NCBI GenBank assembly: GCA_964615095.1
Contig: CAZTPX010000037.1
Location: 5,930-69,929, forward strand
Source: JANXQG01 sp964615095
GTDB taxonomy: Bacteria; Planctomycetota; Planctomycetia; Pirellulales; Thermoguttaceae
Length of the DNA stretch: 64,000 bases
Direction of reading: 5' to 3'
Both the position numbers and the translations under genes were made by a program. This document shows positions 50,980 to 59,167 of the stretch, piece by piece. Below the pieces are notes generated by a model. It did not search any database, had not been told where the DNA came from, and saw only the letters and a program-made list of their open reading frames with translations. Position 1 is the stretch's first letter. Every line of letters begins with the position of its first letter.

Positions 50980-52071
50980 ATGAGCAGCCAACCAGCCGCG
51001 GTCGCGTACCGCTGGACCGCCTTCGAGCAACTGAGCTTCGCCCGCGAGGTCATGCAGGCGGAAAGCCGTACGATCGCCCAGGTGGCACGGCGGCTGGATC
51101 AGGAGTTCTGCCGCGCCGCGGATTGCCTGCTGAACTGCCGGGGAAGCACGATCGTGACCGGCATCGGCAAGGCGGGACTGGTGGGCCAAAAAATCATGGC
51201 TACACTGGCCTCGACCGGCACGCGGAGCCACTTCCTGCACCCGGCCGAGGCGGTACACGGCGACTTGGGCCGGCTGCATGCCGACGACGTCGTACTCGTG
51301 CTCTCGCAGAGCGGCGAGACCGACGAGATCGTCCGCCTGCTGCCGCCGCTAGCAGCGGCGGGCGTGCCGATCATCGCTATTACCGGCCGCGCCGCCAGTA
51401 CGCTGGGCCGCGCGGCAGCAGTGGTCATCGACCTGGGACCGCTGGAAGAGGCCTGTCCGCTGGGATTGGCGCCCAGCAGCAGCACGGCCGCGATGCTGGC
51501 CGTGGGCGATGCCTTGGCGCTGGTCGTCAGCCGCATGCGGGGTTTTGCCCGTGAGGACTTCGCCCGTTTCCATCCGGCCGGCAATCTTGGCCTGAAGCTC
51601 AGCAAGGTCGAGCAGCACATGCGGCCGCTGGAGCAATGCCGCGTGGCGCAGCGGGAGGAAACGGTCCGCCAAGTGCTAGTCCGCGTGAGCGTGCCGGGGC
51701 GGCGCACCGGGGCGACGATGCTTGTCGATTCCAGCGGCTGCCTGGCCGGTATTTTCACCGATAGCGATCTCGCCCGACTCTTCGAACACCACCGCGACCA
51801 GGCCCTGGACGCCCCTATCCATTCGGTAATGACCCCCAATCCGCTCAAGGTAGTGCGCGGCTCGTTGATGTCCGAAGCCTTGGCCCTCATGGCCCAGCGA
51901 AAAATCAGCGAGTTGCCCGTCGTGGACGATGACAGCCGGCCCATCGGACTGATCGACGTGACAGACGTCGTCGGTCTGTTTCCGCAACAGGCCGAAGCAA
52001 CGGCGGTAAACGCGCCCTGTCCCACAACGCACGAGCGTTGGAGCATCGTGCGCGAAGAAGTGAACGAGTGA
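50980..52071 (+). CDS. kdsD: Arabinose-5-phosphate isomerase (KdsD/KpsF type)
   Basis: This enzyme converts ribulose 5-phosphate to arabinose 5-phosphate, the first step to Kdo for lipopolysaccharide or capsule. The 363-residue protein has a SIS domain (GIGKAGLVGQKIMATLASTG, then HGDLGRL, LSQSGETDEIV, LAPSSSTAAMLAVGDALA) and two CBS domains (about 235-345, GIFTDSDLARL, MTPNPLKV, ELPVVDDDSRPIGLIDVTDVVG). Start ATG 50980 has CAAGGA upstream, 22 bp after the ATPase gene; one operon is likely, linking precursor synthesis with export. Confidence 0.94.
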   Translation: MSSQPAAVAYRWTAFEQLSFAREVMQAESRTIAQVARRLDQEFCRAADCLLNCRGSTIVTGIGKAGLVGQKIMATLASTGTRSHFLHPAEAVHGDLGRLHADDVVLVLSQSGETDEIVRLLPPLAAAGVPIIAITGRAASTLGRAAAVVIDLGPLEEACPLGLAPSSSTAAMLAVGDALALVVSRMRGFAREDFARFHPAGNLGLKLSKVEQHMRPLEQCRVAQREETVRQVLVRVSVPGRRTGATMLVDSSGCLAGIFTDSDLARLFEHHRDQALDAPIHSVMTPNPLKVVRGSLMSEALALMAQRKISELPVVDDDSRPIGLIDVTDVVGLFPQQAEATAVNAPCPTTHERWSIVREEVNE

Positions 52072-52099
52072 GTATGCTGCGAGCGGGCAGAAATGAGTC

Positions 52100-52162
52100 G
52101 TTGGAGTTCCGCCTTTAGGCGGCGATCCCGGCAAAAAAGCCGGCTAGAGCCGGAACTCCAAC
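52100..52162. repeat. GTTGGAGT...ACTCCAAC element, copy 1
   Basis: A 63-bp palindrome: GTTGGAGTTCCG at the left end pairs with CGGAACTCCAAC at the right, with CCGCCTTTAGGCGG-type and CCGGC...GCCGG hairpins inside. Second copy at 62548-62609. Confidence 0.88.
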
Positions 52163-52201
52163 GGTTGATTTCCACGCACGCAAACTATACGTTCTAATCC
52201 C

Positions 52202-52648
52202 TCAGGTTTCGCCGCTTCCTTTCCCGTTTTTCGCGGCCTTACTCCAGCGGGCCTCGAATCTGGCGATGTCAGCCACGGTCGTCCGCTTCAAGAACCGCAC
52301 GAGCGCCACCTGGGCCTTGCGGCAAACATCATGCGCCGGGCAGTCGCGATCGTCGGTGCAGGGCACATTCCCCAACATGCAGCGGGGCTTCAAGATATCG
52401 TCGTCGAGGGCCTCGCAGACCTCATAGAGGCTCATTTTGTCGGCCGGCCGGGCCAGCGACACCCCGCCGCCAGCCCCCCGCTGCGTATGCACCAGATTCT
52501 CGTGCGACAGCAGATTGACGATCTTCGCCAGATACGCGGCCGGGGCACGGCAGGCCTCGGCCGCCGCTTTGATCAGTGTCGGCTGCCCCCGTCGGCTGGA
52601 AACATATCCCAACGCGCTGATTGCATACGCCGACGCCTGGCTGAGCAT
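52202..52648 (-). CDS. Rrf2-family regulator with Cys cluster
   Basis: A 148-residue winged-helix protein: LSQASAYAISALGYVSSRRG at the start, AAYLAKIVNLLSHENLVHTQRGAGGGVSLARP as recognition helix and wing. Cys90, Cys97, Cys103 and Cys109 could bind an iron-sulfur cluster as in IscR, NsrR or RsrR. It is divergent from the cbb3 oxidase operon, so it probably controls it in response to oxygen, NO or iron-sulfur status. A strong promoter lies at 52681-52709. Confidence 0.92.
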   Translation of the reverse strand: MLSQASAYAISALGYVSSRRGQPTLIKAAAEACRAPAAYLAKIVNLLSHENLVHTQRGAGGGVSLARPADKMSLYEVCEALDDDILKPRCMLGNVPCTDDRDCPAHDVCRKAQVALVRFLKRTTVADIARFEARWSKAAKNGKGSGET

Positions 52649-52680
52649 GAAACGGATCTCCCGGAAAGTGGCATCTTACC

Positions 52681-52709
52681 GATATAACAATTGAGGACCA
52701 GCTTGTCAA
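52681..52709 (-). promoter_or_regulatory. Promoter of the Rrf2 gene
   Basis: On the minus strand TTGACA (52709-52704) and TATATC (52686-52681) are 17 bp apart, 33 bp upstream of the start. A consensus -35 is rare in this window. Autoregulation through this site is plausible. Confidence 0.7.
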
Positions 52710-52744
52710 CTATTATCCAAGACCGGGTAGGAGAACTGCGAAGC

Positions 52745-52831
52745 CCTATGTAGAACGGAATTTATTCCGTTGCCTTGCGTATTTCAGGGAAACGGAATGA
52801 ATTCCGTTCTACGTAGGGATGCCATAGACAG
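52745..52831. repeat. GGCATCCCTACGTA...CTACGTAGG element, copy 2 (inverted)
   Basis: An 87-bp inverted copy of 39181-39267. It lies in the regulatory gap between the Rrf2 gene and the cbb3 operon. Confidence 0.88.
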
Positions 52832-52984
52832 ACTTTGCAGTTCTAATGCGGGACAGGACTTGACGTAGGGGAATTACTCGGCGAAAATCGTAGACATAAA
52901 GGACCTTCGTATCCTCTATTATCCTGGTCGCTTCCGCCGCGGCGAACGACAGGGTTACCACCGGCAACTTGCAAGGGGGCGATC

Positions 52985-55300
52985 GTGACATCCGGCTCCA
53001 CCACATCCGCAGGCGACATCCAGCCCCTCCCCGCTCATGGCGCGGAGAAATTGCCATCGTATGGCGAGGGGGGGCCGTTGGAAAAATTCGTCTACAACGA
53101 CGCCGTGGTCCGTGCGTTCCTGATGACCACCGTCCTGTGGGGCATCGTCGCGATGCTTGTCGGACTTATCGTGGCCCTGGAATTGGTAGCGCCGTCGTTG
53201 AGCCTGGGGCTGCCCTACCTATCGTTCGGGCGGCTCCGCCCGCTGCACACCAATGCGGCAATTTTCGCTTTCGCCGGGAACGCCATTTTTGCCGCGGTCT
53301 ACCATTCCACGCAGCGGCTCTGCAAGGCCCGCATGTTCAGCGATTTCCTCAGTTGGTTTCACTTCTGGGGCTGGCAATTGATCATCGTCCTGGCCGCCGT
53401 GACGCTTCCCTTGGGTTACACGCAGTCGAAAGAATACGCCGAACTGGAATGGCCCATCGATTTGACGATTGCCGTGGTCTGGGTGGCGTTCGGCGTGAAT
53501 TTCTTCGGCACGCTGGCCCGCCGCCGCGAACGCCACATGTACGTGGCCCTGTGGTTCTACATCGCCACGGTCGTGGCCATCACCGTCTTGCACGTCTTCA
53601 ACAGCTTGGAGTTGCCGGTCGGGCCGCTGAAAAGCTACCCGGTCTATGCAGGCGTGCAGGACGCCTTCATGGAGTGGTGGTATGGGCACAACGCGGTGGC
53701 CTTCTTCCTCACCACGCCCTTCCTGGGCCTGATGTATTACTACTTGCCCAAGGCGGCCGAGCGGCCGGTCTATTCCTATCGCCTGAGCATCGTCCACTTC
53801 TGGTCGCTGGTGTTCATCTATATTTGGGCCGGTCCGCACCACCTGCACTACACGGCCTTGCCGGACTGGGCCTCGACACTGGGCATGCTCTTCTCGGTAA
53901 TGCTCTGGATGCCGTCGTGGGGCGGGATGATCAACGGCCTGTTGACGCTCCGCGGGGCCTGGAACAAGGTGGCCGCCGACCCGATCTTGAAGTTCTTCGT
54001 CGTGGCCATCACCTTCTACGGCATGTCGACCTTCGAAGGCCCCATGCTCTCGGTCAAGGAGGTCAACGCCCTGGCCCACTATACGGACTGGGTCATCGCC
54101 CACGTCCACGGCGGGGCGCTGGGCTGGGTGGGCTTCATGACCTTCGGCATGCTCTACTGGCTGATGCCGCGGATGTTCCAGGCGCCGCTGTGGAGCAAGA
54201 AGCTGATGAACGCCCACTTCTGGATCGCCACGATCGGCCTGCTGCTGTACATCGTGCCCATCTATGTGGCCGGCTTGACGCAGGGCCTGATGTGGCGGGC
54301 CTTGGATTCCATGGGCGCGCTGCGCTACGGAAACTTCCTGGAAACGGTCAAGGTGTTGATGCCCATGTACTGGATCCGCGCGGCAGGTGGCACACTCTAC
54401 CTCGTCGGCGCGGTGTTCTGCGGCATCAACCTCTTGAAGACCTGGGCGGCTCGGCCGGCCAAGTATGAAGAGACGGTCCACGAGGCGCCGGCCCTCTCGC
54501 CCAAGTACGTCGAGCCGCTGCTGCCCGAGTCGCGACTGAAGGGCGCGGCCGTAATCGAGTTCGCCCACGGCTTTGACGTGTGGCTGCAGGGCTGGTGGCA
54601 CCGCCGCGGCGAGCGGCGGCCGCTGCGGTTCACGATCTGGGTGGTCTGCTCGATTGTCGCCGCCTCCTTGTTCGAGGTCATCCCCCTCTTCCTCATTCAG
54701 TCGAACATCCCCACGATTTCCTCGGTGAAGCCCTATTCGCCGCTGGAACTCTTGGGCCGCGATATCTATATCGAAAACGGCTGCTACAACTGCCATTCGC
54801 AGATGATCCGCCCGATCCTGGCCGAGACGAAACGCTACGGCGAGTACAGCAAGGGCGGTGAGTCCGTATACGATCATCCGTTCCAGTGGGGTTCGCGACG
54901 AATCGGCCCGGACCTGGCCCGCGAGAGCGGCAAGCAATCGCCCGACTGGCACCTTCGCCACTTCCGCAGCCCCCGCGACACCTCGCAAGGCGATTCGATC
55001 ATGCCGGACTACGCCTGGCTGCTGGAATCGAAGGCCGAGATCGAGGCCATTCCGCAACGCATGCGCGGCATGCAGATGCTGGGCGTGCCTTATACGGACG
55101 AACAAATCGAAAGTAGTATCGAAGACGCCAAGAAGCAGGCCGACGAAATCGTCAAGAAGATCAAGGAAAACGAAGCGCCGGAATCGCTGCGGGACAAGAA
55201 GGTCATTGCCCTGATCGCCTACCTGGAGAAGCTTGGCCGCGACATTTCGCAGCCCGCTCCGGCGGCTACCGACGCCAAACCCCAAGCGAAGACACCGTGA
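52985..55300 (+). CDS. ccoNO: cbb3 cytochrome oxidase, fused CcoN-CcoO
   Basis: A 771-residue fusion of the catalytic and monoheme subunits of cbb3 oxidase, which reduces oxygen at low concentration and pumps protons. The CcoN part (about 35-500) has about 12 transmembrane helices and the haem/CuB histidines in PLHTNAAIF, WWYGHNAVAFF, AGPHHLHYT and VIAHVHGGALGW. The CcoO part follows a single TM helix and carries haem c at CYNCHSQMIRP (about 600). Usually ccoN and ccoO are separate genes; the fusion is known in some phyla. GTG start at 52985 with AAGGGGG upstream. Confidence 0.96.
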   Translation: MTSGSTTSAGDIQPLPAHGAEKLPSYGEGGPLEKFVYNDAVVRAFLMTTVLWGIVAMLVGLIVALELVAPSLSLGLPYLSFGRLRPLHTNAAIFAFAGNAIFAAVYHSTQRLCKARMFSDFLSWFHFWGWQLIIVLAAVTLPLGYTQSKEYAELEWPIDLTIAVVWVAFGVNFFGTLARRRERHMYVALWFYIATVVAITVLHVFNSLELPVGPLKSYPVYAGVQDAFMEWWYGHNAVAFFLTTPFLGLMYYYLPKAAERPVYSYRLSIVHFWSLVFIYIWAGPHHLHYTALPDWASTLGMLFSVMLWMPSWGGMINGLLTLRGAWNKVAADPILKFFVVAITFYGMSTFEGPMLSVKEVNALAHYTDWVIAHVHGGALGWVGFMTFGMLYWLMPRMFQAPLWSKKLMNAHFWIATIGLLLYIVPIYVAGLTQGLMWRALDSMGALRYGNFLETVKVLMPMYWIRAAGGTLYLVGAVFCGINLLKTWAARPAKYEETVHEAPALSPKYVEPLLPESRLKGAAVIEFAHGFDVWLQGWWHRRGERRPLRFTIWVVCSIVAASLFEVIPLFLIQSNIPTISSVKPYSPLELLGRDIYIENGCYNCHSQMIRPILAETKRYGEYSKGGESVYDHPFQWGSRRIGPDLARESGKQSPDWHLRHFRSPRDTSQGDSIMPDYAWLLESKAEIEAIPQRMRGMQMLGVPYTDEQIESSIEDAKKQADEIVKKIKENEAPESLRDKKVIALIAYLEKLGRDISQPAPAATDAKPQAKTP

Positions 55301-55455
55301 GCCCTGAAATCCTGCAATGGATCGCCGATCACCTGCAAACGGGCTTGATGATCGCCGCGCTGGTCGCCTTCGCGGCGATCATCGCCTGGACCCTGTTGCG
55401 GTCCGGCGCGCAGGTCGAGGCCGAAGCCCACTTGTGGAAGGACGACGAAAAGTAG
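55297..55455 (+). CDS. ccoQ: Small cbb3 oxidase subunit (CcoQ-like)
   Basis: A 52-residue protein starting at GTG 55297, which overlaps the stop of ccoNO (GTGA). One transmembrane helix (LMIAALVAFAAIIAWTLLRS) is followed by an acidic tail. Size and position are those of CcoQ/FixQ, which stabilises the complex. Its stop codon TAG is the first part of a GTAGG element. Confidence 0.8.
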   Translation: MSPEILQWIADHLQTGLMIAALVAFAAIIAWTLLRSGAQVEAEAHLWKDDEK

Positions 55456-55559
55456 GTCCCTTCTGCCGGAAGGGACTAATGTGCTTCGAACCGCCGACAG
55501 AACTACGAATCACCCAACAATTCGGAGCGTTTTGGTCCTTTCCGGCAGAATGGACCTAC
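55452..55559. repeat. Double-hairpin GTAGG...CCTAC element, copy 3
   Basis: A 108-bp element. GGTCCCTT-CTGCCGG-AAGGGAC hairpin at the left, TGTGCTTCGAACCGCCGA (compare 5191-5210), and GGTCCTTTCCGGCAGAATGGACC at the right, ending CTAC. It sits between ccoQ and ccoP in the same operon, so it is transcribed with them. Confidence 0.85.
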
Positions 55560-55579
55560 AAGCGACCGAAAGAACGACC

Positions 55580-56203
55580 ATGCCCCAAGACCAATTGCTC
55601 GACCACGAATATGACGGCATCCAAGAGTACGACAACCCGTGCCCTGGCTGGTGGCACGCGATTTTCTGGCTGACGGTGGTGTTCAGCGCGGCGTACTTTC
55701 TCTTCTTCCACGTCGGCTACAACGGCTGGACAGTGGCGGAGGCATGGCAAACGGCGGCCGCCGAGGACCAAAAAAAACTGTTCGGTACGATGGGCGATTT
55801 GCACAACAACCCGGCCACGATCTTGACGTATATGGACGACACCAAGTGGATGAATTATGCCAAAAACGTCTTCCTCGCCAATTGCCAATCGTGCCACGGC
55901 CCCGATGGCGGCGGGGTTGTGGGCCCCAACCTGACCGACGACTACTATAAAAACGTCAATAAGATCACCGACATCGCCGAGGTCGTCAAGAACGGCGCGG
56001 CGGGCGGGAGCATGCCCGCCTGGAAGACCCGCCTGCATCCCAATGAGGTCATCTTGATGGCCGCCTATGTGGCCAGGCTACGGGGCAAGCCTGTCAACGG
56101 CCAGTGCCGTCCGCCGGAAGGCAAGCCGATCGAGCGATGGCCGACCCTGGCAGAAGTGACCGGGGCCAAGTCGAAAGCGAAACCAGGGGGCGCGTCGAAG
56201 TGA
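55580..56203 (+). CDS. ccoP: cbb3 oxidase subunit CcoP, monoheme form
   Basis: A 207-residue membrane cytochrome. The N-terminal YDGIQEYDNPCPGWWHAIFW and one TM helix are typical of CcoP. Only one haem c site is present, CQSCHGPDG (about 102-110), with GGSMPAWKTRL as the Met ligand. CcoP normally has two c-haems (about 290 residues); the first haem domain is missing here. The protein should pass electrons from soluble cytochrome c to CcoO. ATG 55580 after the repeat element. Confidence 0.92.
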   Translation: MPQDQLLDHEYDGIQEYDNPCPGWWHAIFWLTVVFSAAYFLFFHVGYNGWTVAEAWQTAAAEDQKKLFGTMGDLHNNPATILTYMDDTKWMNYAKNVFLANCQSCHGPDGGGVVGPNLTDDYYKNVNKITDIAEVVKNGAAGGSMPAWKTRLHPNEVILMAAYVARLRGKPVNGQCRPPEGKPIERWPTLAEVTGAKSKAKPGGASK

Positions 56204-57681
56204 GTCTCAGTCCACCCCTGCCCGAGGGCCGCGTCCTCTCGACGCTCATGGAGGACGGTTCGCGCCGCTGGCTTCACCCGCGGCCCGCCCTGGGACCGTA
56301 CCTGCGGGCGAGGCGGCGGCTGGCCTGGGTGTTGATCGCCGTTTTCACGCTCCTGCCGTACTGGAAGATCCACGGCAAGCCGGCGATACTGCTGGACTTG
56401 CCGCACCGCGAGTTCACGATCTTGGGCTTCCCGTTCCTCTCCACCGACACCTTGCTGTTGGCCCTGGCAATGATCACTCTGATCTTGGGGATCTGCCTGG
56501 TGACGGCCCTGGCGGGCCGCGTGTGGTGCGGCTGGATGTGTCCGCAGACGATCTACATGGAGTTCGTTTTCCGGCCCCTCGAACGGCTTTTCGACGGGCC
56601 GCCGGGGGCCAAGCATCGCCCGGGAAGGAAACGCTCAACGGCGCGCACGCTGGCAAAATACGCCGTCTTCCTGGTTGTGTCGGCCTACCTGGCCCATACC
56701 TTTCTGGCCTACTTTGTCGGCGTCGAGGCCCTGGCCCAATGGGTCCGCCAGTCGCCGTTGAAGCATCCGATCTCGTTCCTGGTGATGGTTGCCGTGACCG
56801 GGCTGATGCTCTTCGATTTCGCCTACTTCCGCGAGCAGATGTGCATCGTCGCCTGTCCTTACGGCCGCTTCCAATCGGTGATGCTCGACCGCGACTCGCT
56901 GATCGTCAGCTACGATCCGCAGCGCGGCGAGCCCCGCCACCCGCGCGCGGGTACCCGGCTGGCCGGTCGCCAGGCCGATGCGCCGCAGGGCGACTGCATC
57001 GACTGCGGCCTGTGTACCGACACCTGCCCCACGGGCATCGATATCCGCGAGGGGTTGCAACTGGAGTGTATCGCCTGCACGCAGTGTATCGACGCCTGCA
57101 ACGGCGTGATGGGGCGGATCGGCAAACCGCCAGGGCTGATCCGGCTCAGCTCGCAAAACGCCGTCGAAGGCGGCCGGCGGCGGTTCTTGCGTCCGCGCGT
57201 GGTCCTTTATCCGGCCTTGATCCTCGCGCTGGCGACGGCCTTCCTGGTGGTGCTCTTCAACAAGAAGTCGGCCGACGTGACAGTTCTGCAAGGGCTCGGC
57301 TCGCCCTATATCGAGACCGCGCCGGGCGAAATCACCAGCCAACTGCAGGTGATCATCGAGAATCGCAGCGGCCGCGACACGGTCTACACGATCGAGATCG
57401 CCGATGAGGCGCAGGCCCATTTCGCCCGCAAGCCTGGGGACATTTCCATCGCCGCCGGCAAATCCGTCAAGACGTCCCTGGCAATCGTGGCCCCGGCGTC
57501 AGCCTTTCAGCAGGGGATCTGCGGCATTCACTTGCGGATCTCGGACGACGCAACCTTCAAGCAGGAAGTCCCCTGCCGCCTGTTGGGTCCCGTGCGGCGG
57601 AACGCAAAACCGACCCCGGAGGGGTCACAGCCATTAGCCGGTGGTAAGCGCAGCGCCACCACCAGTGAAGAAGCGAAATAG
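56200..57681 (+). CDS. ccoG: cbb3 oxidase assembly protein CcoG (RdxA/FixG)
   Basis: A 493-residue membrane polyferredoxin. GTG 56200 overlaps the ccoP stop as GTGA. It has RVWCGWMCPQTIYMEFVF in the membrane part, two ferredoxin-like 4Fe-4S motifs CIDCGLCTDTCP and CIACTQCIDACN (about 267-305), and a C-terminal immunoglobulin-like domain. CcoG reduces copper for oxidase assembly. The last 23 residues (PTPEGSQPLAGGKRSATTSE and on) are encoded by a palindromic repeat and are not part of the family, so the original stop was replaced. Confidence 0.95.
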   Translation: MSLSPPLPEGRVLSTLMEDGSRRWLHPRPALGPYLRARRRLAWVLIAVFTLLPYWKIHGKPAILLDLPHREFTILGFPFLSTDTLLLALAMITLILGICLVTALAGRVWCGWMCPQTIYMEFVFRPLERLFDGPPGAKHRPGRKRSTARTLAKYAVFLVVSAYLAHTFLAYFVGVEALAQWVRQSPLKHPISFLVMVAVTGLMLFDFAYFREQMCIVACPYGRFQSVMLDRDSLIVSYDPQRGEPRHPRAGTRLAGRQADAPQGDCIDCGLCTDTCPTGIDIREGLQLECIACTQCIDACNGVMGRIGKPPGLIRLSSQNAVEGGRRRFLRPRVVLYPALILALATAFLVVLFNKKSADVTVLQGLGSPYIETAPGEITSQLQVIIENRSGRDTVYTIEIADEAQAHFARKPGDISIAAGKSVKTSLAIVAPASAFQQGICGIHLRISDDATFKQEVPCRLLGPVRRNAKPTPEGSQPLAGGKRSATTSEEAK

Positions 57682-57812
57682 AATGAATCGACCCCGGAGG
57701 GGTCACAACAAGAGCGCTGCGACCCCTCCGGGGTCGGAGAACATGGCGCGACGGAAACCCGGGGTGCGCTGCACGACCCCGGGCTAATAGCTGCGACCCC
57801 TTCGGGGTCATA
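57611..57812. repeat. GACCCCGGAGGGGTC hairpin array
   Basis: CGACCCCGGAGGGGTC at 57611 and 57689, its inverse-type CGACCCCTCCGGGGTCG at 57720 and CGACCCCTTCGGGGTC at 57794, plus CCCGGGGTGCGCTGCACGAC-CCCGGG at about 57758-57783. The array runs from inside the 3' end of ccoG to just before ccoH, within the operon. Confidence 0.88.
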
Positions 57813-57842
57813 CATCTCGACTAACCAGAAAATGAACCATAT

Positions 57843-58355
57843 ATGACCGATTGCCCTCCGCCAGCCTCAGCAAAACCCTCTCGGAACTTGTTTTGGCCGA
57901 TCTTCCTGGCCAGCCTGATCAGCATCCATATCGTCTCGGTCGTGGTAATGGTAACCGTCGCCACGCGCGACAGGTCGTTTGCTGTCGAGCCGGACGCGTA
58001 TCAAAAGGGCCTGCACTATGAGCAGACGGCCCAGCAGCAGCGCGAGAACGTGCGGCTGGGCTGGTCGGTGCAACTCGACGTTGGCCGCCCGCTACTGGGC
58101 ACGAATCGCCGCGAGCTGTCTTGTAAGATTCTCGACCGAACGGGCCAGCCCGTGGAAAACGCCAAGGTCGATCTAGTGGCCTTTGCCCATCTGCGGGCCA
58201 GCAATCGCACGTCGAGCGTTTTGCTGCCGCGAGGCGCAGGACAGTACGGCAACACGTTGGCCTGCGAAGACCCGGGCATCTGGGAGTTTCGACTGGAAAT
58301 CACCCGCGGCCCGGAAACGTGTACGCATATTGTGAAACGCGAAATCGAAGATTGA
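57843..58355 (+). CDS. ccoH: CcoH/FixH-like assembly protein
   Basis: A 170-residue protein with one N-terminal transmembrane helix (FLASLISIHIVSVVVMVTVA) and an external beta-sandwich domain (DAYQKGLHYEQTAQQQREN, then ELSCKILDRTGQPVENAKVDL). This is the FixH/CcoH layout; the family is needed to assemble cbb3 oxidase. The stop overlaps the next start (TGATG). Confidence 0.85.
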   Translation: MTDCPPPASAKPSRNLFWPIFLASLISIHIVSVVVMVTVATRDRSFAVEPDAYQKGLHYEQTAQQQRENVRLGWSVQLDVGRPLLGTNRRELSCKILDRTGQPVENAKVDLVAFAHLRASNRTSSVLLPRGAGQYGNTLACEDPGIWEFRLEITRGPETCTHIVKREIED

Positions 58356-59146
58356 TGGGACTTCTCGTTACCGCTGTCATCGCCAGTTTCGTCGGCAGCC
58401 TGCACTGCGCGGGCATGTGCGGGCCGCTGGTAGCGTTTGCCGTGGGCGATCCGCGGGGCGGCAGAGCGGCGCGGGTATGGCTCCACGTGGCGTATCACGG
58501 CGGCCGGCTGCTGACGTACGCGCTGGTCGGCGTGGTCTGCGGCCTGTTGGGCGCGGCGGTCGACCGCGGCGGGGCACGGCTCGGTTGCCATCGGGTTGCG
58601 GCCCTCTTGGCCGGCGGCATGATGATCGCCGTCGGCTTGGCCGCTGTGCTGAGGGCCGTGGGTGTACGATTGCCGCAGACGGCCTTGCCGGGCTTCGTCC
58701 AACGGCTGGTGCTCTCGGGCCAGCGGGCGGCGATTGCGCTGGAGCCGTTGCCGCGCGCACTGTGTATCGGTCTGCTCACCGCCTTTCTGCCTTGCGGCTG
58801 GCTTTATGTGTTCGCCTGCTATGCCGCCGGCACCGGCAGTCCACTTCAGGGCGGGCTCTTTATGATCGCTTTTTGGCTCGGCAGCGTGCCGGCGCTAGTT
58901 CTCGTGGGCACGGGCGTGCAGACACTCGCCCGCCTCTTGGGGCGGCGTTTGCCGCTAGTGACCGCGCTGGCGATTGTGGTGCTGGGCGTTGTCTCGCTCT
59001 TCTTTCACGTGCAGACGCCCCTGAAGGCATTCGAACCCAAGCCAATGCGTGCGGACGCCGCAGTGACCGAACAGGTTGAAGAGCTAGGCAAGGTCGTGCC
59101 GCCCTGTTGCCAAAAGCATGCCGTGACGGAGGAGAAGACGCCCTGA
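58355..59146 (+). CDS. SafE/DsbD_2-type membrane protein of cbb3 cluster
   Basis: A 263-residue protein with about six transmembrane helices. SLHCAGMCGPLVAF (about 16-29) and TAFLPCGWLYVF are the two Cys-containing motifs of the sulfite exporter TauE/SafE-like (DsbD_2) family, members of which sit next to ccoG/ccoH/ccoI and are linked with copper delivery or cytochrome maturation. The tail has PPCCQKH, a possible metal site. No ccoI copper ATPase or ccoS gene follows in this window. Confidence 0.85.
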   Translation: MGLLVTAVIASFVGSLHCAGMCGPLVAFAVGDPRGGRAARVWLHVAYHGGRLLTYALVGVVCGLLGAAVDRGGARLGCHRVAALLAGGMMIAVGLAAVLRAVGVRLPQTALPGFVQRLVLSGQRAAIALEPLPRALCIGLLTAFLPCGWLYVFACYAAGTGSPLQGGLFMIAFWLGSVPALVLVGTGVQTLARLLGRRLPLVTALAIVVLGVVSLFFHVQTPLKAFEPKPMRADAAVTEQVEELGKVVPPCCQKHAVTEEKTP

Positions 59147-59167
59147 CACTGCATTAGCGGGCCAGTT

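Noticed and set aside
53219..55285. 688-codon minus-strand open frame opposite ccoNO
   Set aside because: Antisense to a clear cbb3 oxidase gene; composition (His, Gln, Arg-rich) is that of a complementary frame.
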